32,231 nt of DNA from contig DASVEG010000320.1 of the NCBI GenBank assembly GCA_036380695.1, positions 1-32,231 on the forward strand, in the 5' to 3' direction. This stretch comes from DASVEG01 sp036380695 (lineage in GTDB: Bacteria; Actinomycetota; Acidimicrobiia; Acidimicrobiales; CADCTF01). Under the pieces are notes generated by a model, which worked only from the letters and a program-made list of their open reading frames with translations, was not told where the DNA came from and made no database searches. Of this stretch, positions 15,726-23,602 are shown piece by piece (the stretch's first letter is position 1; the number at the start of each line of letters is the position of its first letter). The position numbers and the translations under genes are program-made.

Positions 15726-16469
15726 TCAGCGGTGCTCGGGGTTCTCGAAGTCGAAGCGGCAGCCGGCGTCCCACTCCGACCGCTGGTTGCCGTGCGCGGG
15801 TACGCCGCCCGCGTCCGTGAGCATGCGTGCGAAGTGGAGCAGGTTCCACGTCATGAACGTGGTGTTCCGGTTGGTGAAGTCGTTGTCGGGGCCGCCCGAT
15901 CCCTCGTCGAGGTACGACGGGCCGGGGCCGGCCTCGCCGATCCACCCGGCGTCGGCTTGGGGCGGGATCGCATAGCCCAGGTGTTGCAGCGAGTAGAGGA
16001 TGTTCATCGAGCAGTGCTTGATGCCGTCTTCGTTGCCGGTGACGAGGCAGCCCCCGACGCGGCCGTAGTAGGCGTACTGGCCCTTGTCGTTCAGCAGTGC
16101 CGAGTTGCCGTAGAGGCGCTCGATGACCTTCGTGCACACCGACGACTTCTCGCCGAGCCAGATCGGCGTGCACAGGACGAGGATGTCGGCCGCCTGCACG
16201 CGCTCGTACAGCGCGGGCCAGTCGTCTCGCTCCCACCCGTGCGCGGTCATGTCGGGATACACGCCGACGGGGATGTCGTGGTCGACGGCCCGCACGAGCT
16301 CGACGGTCACGCCGTTGCGGCGCATGATCTCCATGGCGATCGCGGCCAGGCCCTCGGTGTGCGAACGCTCCGGCGAACGCTTCAGGGTGCAGCTCACGAA
16401 CAGGGCCCGCAGGTCGGAGAAGTCCCACGTCGTCTGCCGGCAGAGCTCTTCTTGCTTCGGGGTCAGCAC
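15726..16469 (-). CDS. Flavodoxin-fold NAD(P)H/FMN-dependent reductase
   Basis: This is a 247-aa protein of the NADPH-dependent FMN reductase/flavodoxin superfamily. The first strand and phosphate loop are LRALFVSCTLKRSPERSHTEGL, followed by ILVLCTPIWLGEKSSVCTKVIERLYG (flavin-binding) and YAYYGRVGGCLVTGNEDGIKHC. These regions hold the FMN in relatives that reduce quinones, azo dyes or iron. The C-terminal 80 residues (PGPSYLDEGSGGPDNDFTNRNTTFMTWNLLHFARML) match longer relatives found in actinobacteria. GTG 16469 is preceded by TACGCT 7 bases upstream and has no Shine-Dalgarno. It is divergent from the methyltransferase. Confidence 0.85.
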   Translation of the reverse strand: MLTPKQEELCRQTTWDFSDLRALFVSCTLKRSPERSHTEGLAAIAMEIMRRNGVTVELVRAVDHDIPVGVYPDMTAHGWERDDWPALYERVQAADILVLCTPIWLGEKSSVCTKVIERLYGNSALLNDKGQYAYYGRVGGCLVTGNEDGIKHCSMNILYSLQHLGYAIPPQADAGWIGEAGPGPSYLDEGSGGPDNDFTNRNTTFMTWNLLHFARMLTDAGGVPAHGNQRSEWDAGCRFDFENPEHR

Positions 16470-16531
16470 GGCGTGCAGCGTACGGAGACGGCGAGGGCTC
16501 CGACGGGTCGGCTACCCGCGAGACTGGCCGC

Positions 16532-17329
16532 ATGTCGACCGACCGCGAGCACCTGACGACCGTCGCCTACGCGTCGAGCGGGCTGCTCGCCGATCGCGCC
16601 GCGCTCTACGCGGCGCGCGTGCCGGCCATCGATCTCCCCGCGTTCGTGATCGACCAGCTGGCGGACGCCGGCCCGCTCACCGGCTCGCTCGCAGGGCCGG
16701 TGCTCGACATCGGCTGCGGCCCTGGCTGGTACCTGGCGGCTGCCACCGCGCGGGGGCTTCCGGCCATCGGCTTCGACTTGTCGCTCGGCATGGCCCGCGA
16801 GGCGGCGGCCCGCGCACCGTCCGGCGTCGCCGACGCGCAAGCACTGCCGTTTCGAGACGCGGTCGCGGCGGCCGTGCTGCTGCCCCACATGCTGTACCAC
16901 GTGCCCGATCCCGTGGCGGCGTTATGCGAAGCCCGCCGCGTCGTGCGCCCCGGCGGCACCGTCGCCGTCGTCACCAACGACCCCAGCCACCTCCGCACGA
17001 TGCGCAACGCGATGAAAGACGCGTTGCTCGCCGTCGGCGTGCAGCCCGTCGCCTCGGTCGAGGCCCACTTCGACGGCCGCAACGCGCCCGCCATGCTCGC
17101 CGCCGTGTTCGACTCGGTCGAGACGACGCCCCTCGAAGGCGTCGTCCGGCTCGACCGCCCGGAACCTGCGCTCGCCCACCTCGACAGCACCCGGTCGGTG
17201 TATCCGGACGTCGCCGACGCGACGTGGCAGCGCGCCCTCGGCACCGTCCGCGCGTCGATCGCCGCGACGATCGCCGCGAGCGGCGCTTGGGAGACCGAGG
17301 TGGCCAGCGTGCTCTACCTCTGCCGCTGA
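16532..17329 (+). CDS. Class I SAM-dependent methyltransferase
   Basis: This is a 265-aa methyltransferase of the UbiE/BioC-like class I group. Motif I is VLDIGCGPGWYL, with the acidic end of beta-2 in GFDLSLGM. The motif II region is ADAQALPFRDAVAAAVLLPHMLYHVPDP and motif III is RVVRPGGTVAVVTN. The N-terminal AYASSGLLADRAALY is typical of small-molecule methyltransferases. The substrate is unknown, and the neighbours give no pathway. ATG 16532 has GAGACT exactly 6 bases upstream, the same hexamer and spacing as at the hrpB start. Confidence 0.88.
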   Translation: MSTDREHLTTVAYASSGLLADRAALYAARVPAIDLPAFVIDQLADAGPLTGSLAGPVLDIGCGPGWYLAAATARGLPAIGFDLSLGMAREAAARAPSGVADAQALPFRDAVAAAVLLPHMLYHVPDPVAALCEARRVVRPGGTVAVVTNDPSHLRTMRNAMKDALLAVGVQPVASVEAHFDGRNAPAMLAAVFDSVETTPLEGVVRLDRPEPALAHLDSTRSVYPDVADATWQRALGTVRASIAATIAASGAWETEVASVLYLCR

Positions 17330-17347
17330 CCGCACCTGCGCGGCGGT

Positions 17348-17425
17348 GTGGCCGACCGCACGCGCACGGCGGCGCACGTCGCAGGGCCGGTTGCGCGCGG
17401 CGGCACTCGCGGCCCGGTCGGCCAC
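17348..17425. terminator. Long-loop inverted repeat between convergent genes
   Basis: Perfect 11-base arms (GTGGCCGACCG at 17348-17358 and its complement at 17415-17425) flank a 56-base GC-rich spacer in the 99-base gap between the methyltransferase and ABC genes. It might act as a bidirectional stop, but no T-run is present, and arms of this length can occur by chance in such DNA. Confidence 0.3.
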
Positions 17426-17428
17426 GAG

Positions 17429-19225
17429 TCAGCGATAGGCGTGGGCCTGGATCTCGTACAGCTCCGCGTAGGTGCCGCCCTTCGCCATCAGCTCGTCGTG
17501 CGACCCCACCTCGACGACACGGGCCCCGTCGAGCACCACGATGAGGTCGGCCATCCGCACCGTCGAGAACCGGTGCGACACGAGGATCGTGGTGCGCCCT
17601 CCCTGCGACGACCGCGACTGGGCGGCGAAGCGCTCGAACAACGCGTGCTCCGTCTCGGCGTCGAGCGCCGCCGTCGGCTCGTCGAGCACGAGCAGAAGGG
17701 GGTCGTCGCGCATCAACCCGCGTGCCAGCGCGAGCTTCTGCCACTGCCCGAACGACAGCTCGACGCCGTCGGCCCACGTCGGGCCGAGCTGCGTGGCGAG
17801 CCCGCTCGGCAACCGCTCGACGACGTCGACCGCACCGGCCCGGCCGACTGCGGCCGTGACCGCGCCCTCGTCGTCGACCCGGGCGAGGTCGCCCACGCCG
17901 ACCGACTGGTCGGCGCGGAGCTCGAACCGGAAGAAGTCCTGGTACGCGCCGGCGAGCCGCCCCCTCCACTGCTCGGCGCGCAAACGGTTGAGCTCGGTGC
18001 CGTCGACGAGGATGCGCCCTTCGGTCGGCTCGTAGAAGCGGCTCAGGAGCTTCACCATCGTCGTCTTGCCCGCGCCGTTCTCGCCGACGAGCGCCACGAC
18101 CGACCCGGCGGGGAGGTCGAGCGTGACGTCGCGCAGCACCCAGCGGTCGGTGCCCGGGTACCGGAACGAGACCCGGTCGAACCGGATGCCCGTCGTGATG
18201 GTGTCCGGCACGGGGAGGTCGGCGGCGTCGAGGTGCGCGCTCGCGTAGTCCTCCAGCCATGCGAGGCGGCGCGACGCGTCGAGCCACATGCGGAGGAAGT
18301 CGGCCTCGCCAACGGTCATGCCGACGTACTGCGACAGCCGGCTGCCCGCGGCGAGCACGAGCAGGACGTCACCGGGCGAACCGTCGAGCCCGGACGCCAC
18401 GAACGTGATCGCTCCGCCGTAGGCGACTCCGAACAGCGCCCACGCCGCCGCCTGCCAACACGCTCCCGCCCACCGCGACGCCGACACCTGGCGGTACCAC
18501 GCCTCCCATGCGGTGCGCCTTCGCTCGACGAGCTCGGGGCCGTTGCCCGTGAGGCGGACCTCCTTGCCTGGCGACGCCGTGGTGCCGAGCGTGAAGAAGT
18601 GCCGGGCGAGGCGCATGTCGGGCGCGGCCCGCTCGTCGACCTTGCGTTGCACCCCGGACCGCCACGACGACACGACGACCGTCGGCACGGCGAACACCAC
18701 GAGCACGACCATTGCGGGATGGATCGACACGAGGAGCCCGACGGTGATGAGCAGCCGCAGCAGCGCGCCCACCGTGGAGAACAAGGACGAGTACATGTGG
18801 TCGAGATGGAACGTCGCGTCGCGCAGCACCGCGAGCCGGTCGAGGTACTCCGGACGCTCCTGGTGCTCGATCGTCGCCACCGACGCCTGCAACTGGGCGA
18901 CGTGCGACTCGAGCGCCACCGCCACGCGCATGCGGAACTTGCGCTGGATGCGGCCTCCGGCGGTCCGCAGCAACCACGCACCGGCCGAGGACGCGCCGAG
19001 CCCGACCACCGCTCCGCCGATGAGGCCCTTGCGGCCGTCGGCCACGCCTTCCGCGAGCAGCTTCAGCCACAACGCGAACAGCGCGTCCGGGATCGTCGCG
19101 AGGATCGACATGGCGAGCGAGACGACCACGAGCAACGGCTCGGCCCGGTACGCACGCACCATCGAGCGCCACAGCGTGCGGGCCGCTTTCGGTCCTTCGA
19201 TCGGGACCTCGACCGGCGGGCTCAT
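17429..19225 (-). CDS. ABC exporter half (permease-ATPase fusion) with degenerate signature motif
   Basis: This is a 598-aa half-transporter. About six transmembrane helices occupy the first 300 residues, followed by a nucleotide-binding domain. Walker A is GENGAGKTT and the Q-loop region is YQDFFRFEL. The signature motif reads ELSFGQWQKLALARG, where the usual LSGGQ has become LSFGQ. Walker B is LLLVLDEPTAALDAE and the switch His is in VSHRFSTVRMAD. Its ATG overlaps the TGA of the upstream ABC gene (ATGA). The two most likely form a heterodimeric exporter with one altered ATP site. The substrate (lipid, peptide or drug) is unknown. Confidence 0.9.
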   Translation of the reverse strand: MSPPVEVPIEGPKAARTLWRSMVRAYRAEPLLVVVSLAMSILATIPDALFALWLKLLAEGVADGRKGLIGGAVVGLGASSAGAWLLRTAGGRIQRKFRMRVAVALESHVAQLQASVATIEHQERPEYLDRLAVLRDATFHLDHMYSSLFSTVGALLRLLITVGLLVSIHPAMVVLVVFAVPTVVVSSWRSGVQRKVDERAAPDMRLARHFFTLGTTASPGKEVRLTGNGPELVERRRTAWEAWYRQVSASRWAGACWQAAAWALFGVAYGGAITFVASGLDGSPGDVLLVLAAGSRLSQYVGMTVGEADFLRMWLDASRRLAWLEDYASAHLDAADLPVPDTITTGIRFDRVSFRYPGTDRWVLRDVTLDLPAGSVVALVGENGAGKTTMVKLLSRFYEPTEGRILVDGTELNRLRAEQWRGRLAGAYQDFFRFELRADQSVGVGDLARVDDEGAVTAAVGRAGAVDVVERLPSGLATQLGPTWADGVELSFGQWQKLALARGLMRDDPLLLVLDEPTAALDAETEHALFERFAAQSRSSQGGRTTILVSHRFSTVRMADLIVVLDGARVVEVGSHDELMAKGGTYAELYEIQAHAYR

Positions 19226-21159
19226 CGCGCACGCTCCCCGCCGTCGACCGCGTCGACCGCGTCGACCGCGTCGACGGCGTCGACGGGTTCGAGCCGTTCG
19301 AGCTCGACGGCCTCGCCGTCTGTGTCGTCGCCATCGAGCACGGCCGCCCCGTCCGCGAACCTCGACGCCTGTAGGTCGAACATCGTCCGGTAACGACTAC
19401 CGAGCGCCATCAGCTCGTCGTGCGTGCCGAGCTCGACGACGCGGCCTTGCTCGAGCACGCAGATCCGATCCGCGTGCCGGACGGTCGAGAACCGGTGCGA
19501 GATGAGGATCGTGGTGTGGTCGCGCGTCGAGGCGAGGATCCGCTCGAAGATCTCGGCCTCACCGCGAACGTCGAGCTGCGCGGTCGGCTCGTCGAGGATG
19601 ACGACGCCGGCGCGTGTGCGTAAGGCGTAGATCGCCCTCGCCAGCGCGACCCGCTGCCACTGGCCGCCCGACAGGTCGGTGCCGCCTTCGTACGACCGGG
19701 ACAGGATCGTGTCGAGGCTGGCGAGCGAAGCGGCGCCCGCGGCCTGTAGCGACCGCATCACGTGCTCGTCCGCGGCGCTGCTGTCGCGTTCGGCGGCGGG
19801 GGCACCCGGCGCGACGTTGTCGCGGAGCGGCAGCTCGTAGCGGACGAAGTCCTGGAACACGGTCGCGACACGAGCCCTCCACTCCACGAGGTCGAGGTCG
19901 CGAAGGTCGACGCCGTCGACCTCGATCGCACCGGCCTGCGGGTCGTAGAGACGGCAGAGCAACTTCACGAGCGTCGTCTTGCCCGCACCGTTCTGGCCCA
20001 CGATCGCGAGCGACTGGCCCGCGGGGATCGTCAGGTCGAACCCGTCGAGCACCGGTGGCGCGTCGTCGGAATAGGCGAACCTCACGCCGCGGAAGCGGAT
20101 CTCCCGCGCGGGCGCGCCAGCAGCCGATGCATCACCCGACGCAAGCGCGCCGATCTCGTTCGCCCGCCGCTCGAGGCCGGTCACGACCGGCACGGGCTGG
20201 GAGGCCACGCTCAGCCACCAGTCGAACTCACCGAACGCGAGCGAGCTGGTGCCAACGACCGCCTGCGCGAACACCACGAGCGCGGCGAGGTCGAGCGCGC
20301 CGGCTCGTGCGTCGGACGCGAGCGACCACAGCACGAACGCGTTGCCCACCACGATCAGCAGCAGGGTCCAGAGCACCGGCCGCTGGCGCATGCGCATCGC
20401 ATTCCATGACAGGTCGAGCAGCGCCCGGCGCCGCGCCGCGAACCGCGAGACGGCCCACTCGCCGAGCCCGAACAGCCTGAGCTCTTTCGCGGCGGGCGCG
20501 TCGACGGCGACCCGGTACGCGTAGTCCGCGTGGCGCTGATGCTCCATCACCTCCGCCGATCGCCACTCGCGCCACACCGCGCTGTCGCGCAGCAGCACGT
20601 GCGTCGACGTCCACGCGATCCCCAGCGCGAAGGGGGCCCACCACCGGTAGGCGAACAGCACCAGAGCGAACGCGATCCCGCTGCCGACCTCCACGAAGCC
20701 GTTGCCGACGAACGACATCGACGTCGCCAGCGGCGGCGCGGTGATCCCGAGGTCGAAGTCGCGAGCGAGCGTGAGGTCGTCGGTCAGCTCCGAGCTCTCG
20801 AGGTGCGCCATGCCCTGCGGGGCCGTGGTTGCCTCGAGCAGCTTGTCGTGCAGCCACGCGCCCGTCTTCGCCCCGAGGTTCGTGCTCACCTCGCCGTGGA
20901 GCGGGCCGAACACTTGCAGCGCCACGAAGGCCACACCGACGACGCCGAGCGCAACCGTCAGCGCGCGACCGTCTTGCACCGCGTCGATGAGCGCACCCAT
21001 GGCGATGGCGAGACCGATGGGCAGCGTGGCCCGCAGGAGCACGAGCGCCCACCATGCGGTGGCCAGCCGGCGATCGGAACGGAAGATCGCGCCGAAGAGC
21101 AGCTGCCACTCGGCCGACTCCTTCGCCCTCTGCACCCGCCCCGACATGGCCCGGATCAT
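19222..21159 (-). CDS. ABC exporter half (permease-ATPase fusion) with canonical motifs
   Basis: This is a 645-aa half-transporter, the first gene of the pair. The membrane domain lies at about residues 30-320. The ATPase domain has Walker A GQNGAGKTT, signature DLSGGQWQRVALARA, Walker B GVVILDEPTAQLD and switch His in ISHRFSTVRHAD. After the domain comes an acidic tail ending in four VDA repeats encoded by a 9-bp tandem repeat. ATG 21159 has CACCCT 7 bases upstream; ATG 21147 is an alternative. ATGA coupling to the second half means equal expression of both halves is likely. Confidence 0.9.
   Translation of the reverse strand: MIRAMSGRVQRAKESAEWQLLFGAIFRSDRRLATAWWALVLLRATLPIGLAIAMGALIDAVQDGRALTVALGVVGVAFVALQVFGPLHGEVSTNLGAKTGAWLHDKLLEATTAPQGMAHLESSELTDDLTLARDFDLGITAPPLATSMSFVGNGFVEVGSGIAFALVLFAYRWWAPFALGIAWTSTHVLLRDSAVWREWRSAEVMEHQRHADYAYRVAVDAPAAKELRLFGLGEWAVSRFAARRRALLDLSWNAMRMRQRPVLWTLLLIVVGNAFVLWSLASDARAGALDLAALVVFAQAVVGTSSLAFGEFDWWLSVASQPVPVVTGLERRANEIGALASGDASAAGAPAREIRFRGVRFAYSDDAPPVLDGFDLTIPAGQSLAIVGQNGAGKTTLVKLLCRLYDPQAGAIEVDGVDLRDLDLVEWRARVATVFQDFVRYELPLRDNVAPGAPAAERDSSAADEHVMRSLQAAGAASLASLDTILSRSYEGGTDLSGGQWQRVALARAIYALRTRAGVVILDEPTAQLDVRGEAEIFERILASTRDHTTILISHRFSTVRHADRICVLEQGRVVELGTHDELMALGSRYRTMFDLQASRFADGAAVLDGDDTDGEAVELERLEPVDAVDAVDAVDAVDGGERAR
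19243..19284. repeat. 9-bp tandem repeat coding for VDA units
   Basis: Three identical GTCGACCGC copies (19243-19269), a variant copy (GTCGACGGC) and a partial unit follow one another. They encode VDAVDAVDAVD at the C-terminus of the ABC protein. Because the unit is 9 bp, gain or loss of copies keeps the frame. Confidence 0.9.
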
Positions 21160-21295
21160 CGCGCGGAGGGTGTCTCACCGTTCGAGGACACAGAGGGCCG
21201 ACGCATTCATCCCGGGCGGGGTACTCGCCGGTCTCGCCGTCGATCGGCGGTTCCGCGCGGGCTCGTCCACGGCTCGTCGCCGGTGCATCAACGGG

Positions 21296-21301
21296 CACAA
21301 T
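21296..21301 (+). promoter_or_regulatory. Candidate leaderless -10 box (CACAAT)
   Basis: CACAAT sits exactly 6 bases before ATG 21308. That is the same spacing as at several other genes in the window, and no Shine-Dalgarno is present. It implies that transcription of the broken ParB-like gene would begin at ATG 21308. Confidence 0.45.
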
Positions 21302-21307
21302 CGCCGC

Positions 21308-21667
21308 ATGGCGGAGCACCACTCGCACCCGATCGGCGGCGGCCGCCGGGGGCACTGATGGACGGAGCGGCTCTGGCGACTGAGCGCCGACCTACCCGTC
21401 GAGGAGGTCGCGATCCGCGACGTCGCCGAGTTCGAGATGGACTGCTGGTTCCGAGGACGAGCGCCCACCTGTCGCGAGGTTGCCGACCACGCCCGCCGGA
21501 TCGAGCTCGCCGACCTCAGCCACCCGGTGATCCTCTCCGCGAACGGCGCGCTCATGGACGGTGGCCACCGCATCGCGAAGGCGTACAACCTCGGTCACTC
21601 GACCGTCGCCGCGCGCCGGTCCGCCGTCGACCCCGAACCCGACTGGGTGACCGACGACGAGTCGTGA
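21308..21667 (+). pseudogene. ParB-like nuclease-domain protein, start region interrupted
   Basis: From 21362 the frame reads TERLWRLSADLPVEEVAIRDVAEFE, then CREVADHARRIELADLSHPVIL, ALMDGGHRIAKAYNLG and DPEPDW. I recognise this as a small ParB/sulfiredoxin-like family, with MDGGHR the conserved loop. No ATG, GTG or TTG starts this frame before Met 21437, which lies inside the domain. Upstream, ATG 21308 opens the same frame but meets TGA at 21356-21358 after 16 codons. Alternatively ATG 21358 would give MTERLW if one G at 21360-21361 were removed. Either a nonsense mutation or a one-base insertion explains it, or a sequencing error. The stop overlaps the next gene as GTGA. Confidence 0.6.
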
Positions 21668-22385
21668 GTCGGCGGGCGTCTCATTGCCATCATGGAGGCG
21701 CGGCGCCGGCGAAGACCGATCACAACCGCGTCATCGCCGCGACCGCTCGCTCTGTCCTCGCGCCTCTCGGCTTGCGGCGAAAGGGTCGATCGCGCGTGTG
21801 GCTGGACGATCACGGCTGGTGGCTGATCGCTGTCGAGTTCCAGCCGTCGAGTGGTCGGGAGACTCCTACCCGAACGTCGGGTGGATGCACCTGTGGGGCG
21901 GGCTCGAGCACGTCGCCTTCGAGGGTCCGGCAGGGGAGCACCCGCGCGTGGCCGGCGACGGCGGCCCGTGGGTCGACGCTGCTGCTCCGTCGTTCGCACG
22001 CGACGTCGAGCGAATGGCGACGGCCGCGGCGCGTCGGGTCGTCGGCCTCCGCACGTTGCACGGCGCGGGTCGCGACGCGCTGGCGAGGATCGCTTCGGTG
22101 CGCTCGGAGAAGCCCTTCGACCTGCTCGACGCGGGGATCGCGAGCGCGCTCCTCGAGCGGGAAGACGCGAGCCCGACGCTGCACCGCGCGGCGGAACGCG
22201 CAGGGGCCCTGGACACGTCGGCGGCCGAGGTCGTCGCGGCGGCGGGCCAGGTGATCGACCTGCGTCGCGACACGGGCGAGCTCGTCGCGTGGCTCGACGC
22301 GCGGATCGCGCGCTCGCGTCAGGCGCTCAAGCTCGAGCGCTTCGGCCCCGACGACCTCGTGCGAGCGTGGGAGCTCGGCTCGTAG
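21664..22385 (+). pseudogene. DUF4304-like protein with a one-base frameshift
   Basis: Two frames make one protein. The first (from GTG 21664, overlapping the previous stop) reads TDHNRVIAATARSVLAPLGLRRKGRSRVWLDDHGWWLIAVEFQPSS. From 21852 the next frame reads WSGDSYPNVGWMHLWGGLEHVAFEG and continues to the stop at 22385. Adding one base between 21850 and 21852 would give FQPSSWSGDSYPNVG, the continuity expected of the DUF4304-like family. The second part has about 175 codons free of stops, so the lesion is recent or a sequencing error. There is no recognised catalytic motif. The function is unknown. Confidence 0.65.
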
Positions 22386-22397
22386 GGGAAACGTCGT

Positions 22398-22473
22398 TGG
22401 AGCGGACGACGGGATTCGAACCCGCGACCCTCACCTTGGCAAGGTGATGCTCTACCAGCTGAGCCACGTCCGC
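22398..22473 (-). tRNA. tRNA-Gly (anticodon GCC)
   Basis: Read on the reverse strand the sequence starts GCGGACGTGGCTCAGCTGGT, with a D-arm GCTC-AGCTGGTA-GAGC. The anticodon stem-loop is TCACC-TTGCCAA-GGTGA (anticodon GCC) and the T-arm is GCGGG-TTCGAAT-CCCGT. The acceptor strand CGTCCGC closes on the 5' end, followed by T and an encoded CCA (22398-22400). All stems pair. The tRNA ends 12 bases from the convergent DUF4304-like pseudogene. Confidence 0.97.
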
Positions 22474-22494
22474 GTGAAGCGCGCCCATCGTAGC

Positions 22495-22803
22495 TCAGGC
22501 GCTCGGGTCGCTGGCCTCCCCGCCCATCGCCGCGGCGAAGGCGGCCTGTTCGTCCCTGAGCGACGCGACGCCCTCCCGGCAGACGTAGGTCAGCGGCGTG
22601 CCCCGCTCCTTCCAGAAGAGCAGCGTGAGCAGCGTGTCCCGGTAGGCGTCGCCCGCCTCCGGCGTGTACACGACCGTGCCGACGATGCCGTTCTCGCCGC
22701 CGTAGATGTCGACCGCGATCTGCTCGCCGTCCGCGTCGATGGCGAGGAGGCGAACGTTGTGCGCCCAGGCCGGGCCGATGACCGGTTCCATCGCGTGTTC
22801 CAT
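22495..22803 (-). CDS. Hypothetical protein (102 aa)
   Basis: This is a cytoplasmic protein with one cysteine and no membrane segment. It reads VRLLAIDADGEQIAVDIYGGENGIVGTVVYTPEAGDAYRDTLLTLLFWKERGTPLTY, which looks like an alternating beta-strand domain followed by helices. I do not recognise the family. Codon use fits the neighbours. The start is ATG 22803 or ATG 22791 (M5). No Shine-Dalgarno or -10 at the usual spacing decides between them. It lies 21 bases upstream of tRNA-Gly on the same strand and could be transcribed with it. Confidence 0.6.
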   Translation of the reverse strand: MEHAMEPVIGPAWAHNVRLLAIDADGEQIAVDIYGGENGIVGTVVYTPEAGDAYRDTLLTLLFWKERGTPLTYVCREGVASLRDEQAAFAAAMGGEASDPSA

Positions 22804-22874
22804 CGGAAGGAGGGCGGCGGACTTGACGGGTTATGTCCTCGGAACCCGACCGGGGCGGGGCGTGCCGTCGCTTC

Positions 22875-22911
22875 TGGCCACGAAGTGGGCTCACCGCCCA
22901 GTTTGTGGCCA
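22875..22911. repeat. Imperfect inverted repeat downstream of whiB
   Basis: Sixteen-base arms (TGGCCACGAAGTGGGC and GCCCAGTTTGTGGCCA) pair at 14 of 16 positions around a 5-base loop. It stands 50 bases past the whiB stop in the 157-base gap before the 102-aa gene. It has the shape of a terminator for whiB but no T-run on either strand. The rest of this gap shows only a weak CGGGTT...AACCCG repeat near 22837-22858. Confidence 0.6.
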
Positions 22912-22960
22912 AGAGCGGCCGGCGGACGCGACCGGCGACGCGGCCAGCCGCCGCGGACGG

Positions 22961-23197
22961 TCAGGCGGCGGTGGGGCGGCGGCGGATGCGCTTGCGTTGC
23001 GCCTCGGTGGTGCCGCCCCAGACGCCGTCGTGCTGCCGGGTGGCGAGCGCGAACTCGAGGCACGCCTCGCGCACAGGGCAGGACGCGCACACCGACAGCG
23101 CGGGCGCGGCGTCTTCTTCCGAGTCGGGGAAGAAGATGTCGGTGTCGAGGTCCCGGCAGGCCGCCTTGGCTCGCCAGGTCATGTCACGAGACGGCAC
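22961..23197 (-). CDS. WhiB-family transcriptional regulator
   Basis: This is a 78-aa WhiB-like (Wbl) protein, an actinobacterial iron-sulfur regulator that usually binds the principal sigma factor. The four cluster cysteines are C14, C37, C40 and C46 (C-x22-C-x2-C-x5-C). The G[V/I]WGG turn follows as DGVWGGTTEAQRK, and the basic tail RKRIRRR contacts DNA in relatives. It is in the size range of WhiB1/WhiB2-type proteins. GTG 23197 is preceded by GGAAGGACA at a good ribosome-binding distance; Met6 is a possible alternative. Reading it upstream, TTGATC and TTGACC near 23214-23232 could be -35 elements, but no convincing -10 is seen. Confidence 0.93.
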   Translation of the reverse strand: MPSRDMTWRAKAACRDLDTDIFFPDSEEDAAPALSVCASCPVREACLEFALATRQHDGVWGGTTEAQRKRIRRRPTAA

Positions 23198-23311
23198 AAC
23201 TGTCCTTCCGAAGTACTGGTCAAGGGATCAACGCCCGCAACACCGCCGCCATTCCCGCCACCCCCGGCGCCTCCACCGCCCGCCCGTCGGTTCCTCGACC
23301 CACGGTGCGCG

Positions 23312-23602
23312 TCAACCGGCCTGGGCCGTCACGCGCGCCGCGATCTCCTCGCGATAGTCCGGGAAGTAGCGGTCGATCTCGTCGAGGGAGAACTCCTGCA
23401 GGATCGACGTCGCGGGCTCGCGCTCCAGCAGGAACGCGAACGTCTCGCGCACGAGCAGCTCGAGGTCGAGCTCTGGCACGCCGATCTCGATCCCGAAGTC
23501 GTCGGGGACGGTCACCCGATGGCTCGTCTCCACACCCTGCGCTTCGGTCACCTGGACGCCGAAGACGCCCGGCTCCATGCCGACGATGTTGATGTCCTTC
23601 AC
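23312..23602 (-). CDS. Hypothetical protein coupled to ppgK (96 aa)
   Basis: This is a 96-aa acidic protein (VKDINIVGMEPGVFGVQVTEAQGVETSHRVTVPDDF, then FLLEREPATSILQEFSLDEIDRYFPDYREEI). It has no cysteine or membrane segment. Similar small proteins with a SIL-x-EFSL-x-x-I-x-RYFP-x-Y ending occur widely in actinobacteria as far as I recall, without a known role. Its GTG start overlaps the ppgK stop (GTGA), so it is translated from the same message. The frame upstream of 23602 also stays open, but that is the shadow of ppgK. Confidence 0.75.
   Translation of the reverse strand: MKDINIVGMEPGVFGVQVTEAQGVETSHRVTVPDDFGIEIGVPELDLELLVRETFAFLLEREPATSILQEFSLDEIDRYFPDYREEIAARVTAQAG

Noticed and set aside
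21308..21358. 16-codon histidine-containing frame as a his-type attenuation leader
   Set aside because: The histidines are not consecutive, no terminator/antiterminator pair is seen, and the downstream gene is not biosynthetic.
21356..21358. In-frame TGA as a selenocysteine codon
   Set aside because: No SECIS-like hairpin is evident just after it, no sel genes are visible, and the position is not a cysteine in the family as I recall it. A mutation or sequencing error is simpler.
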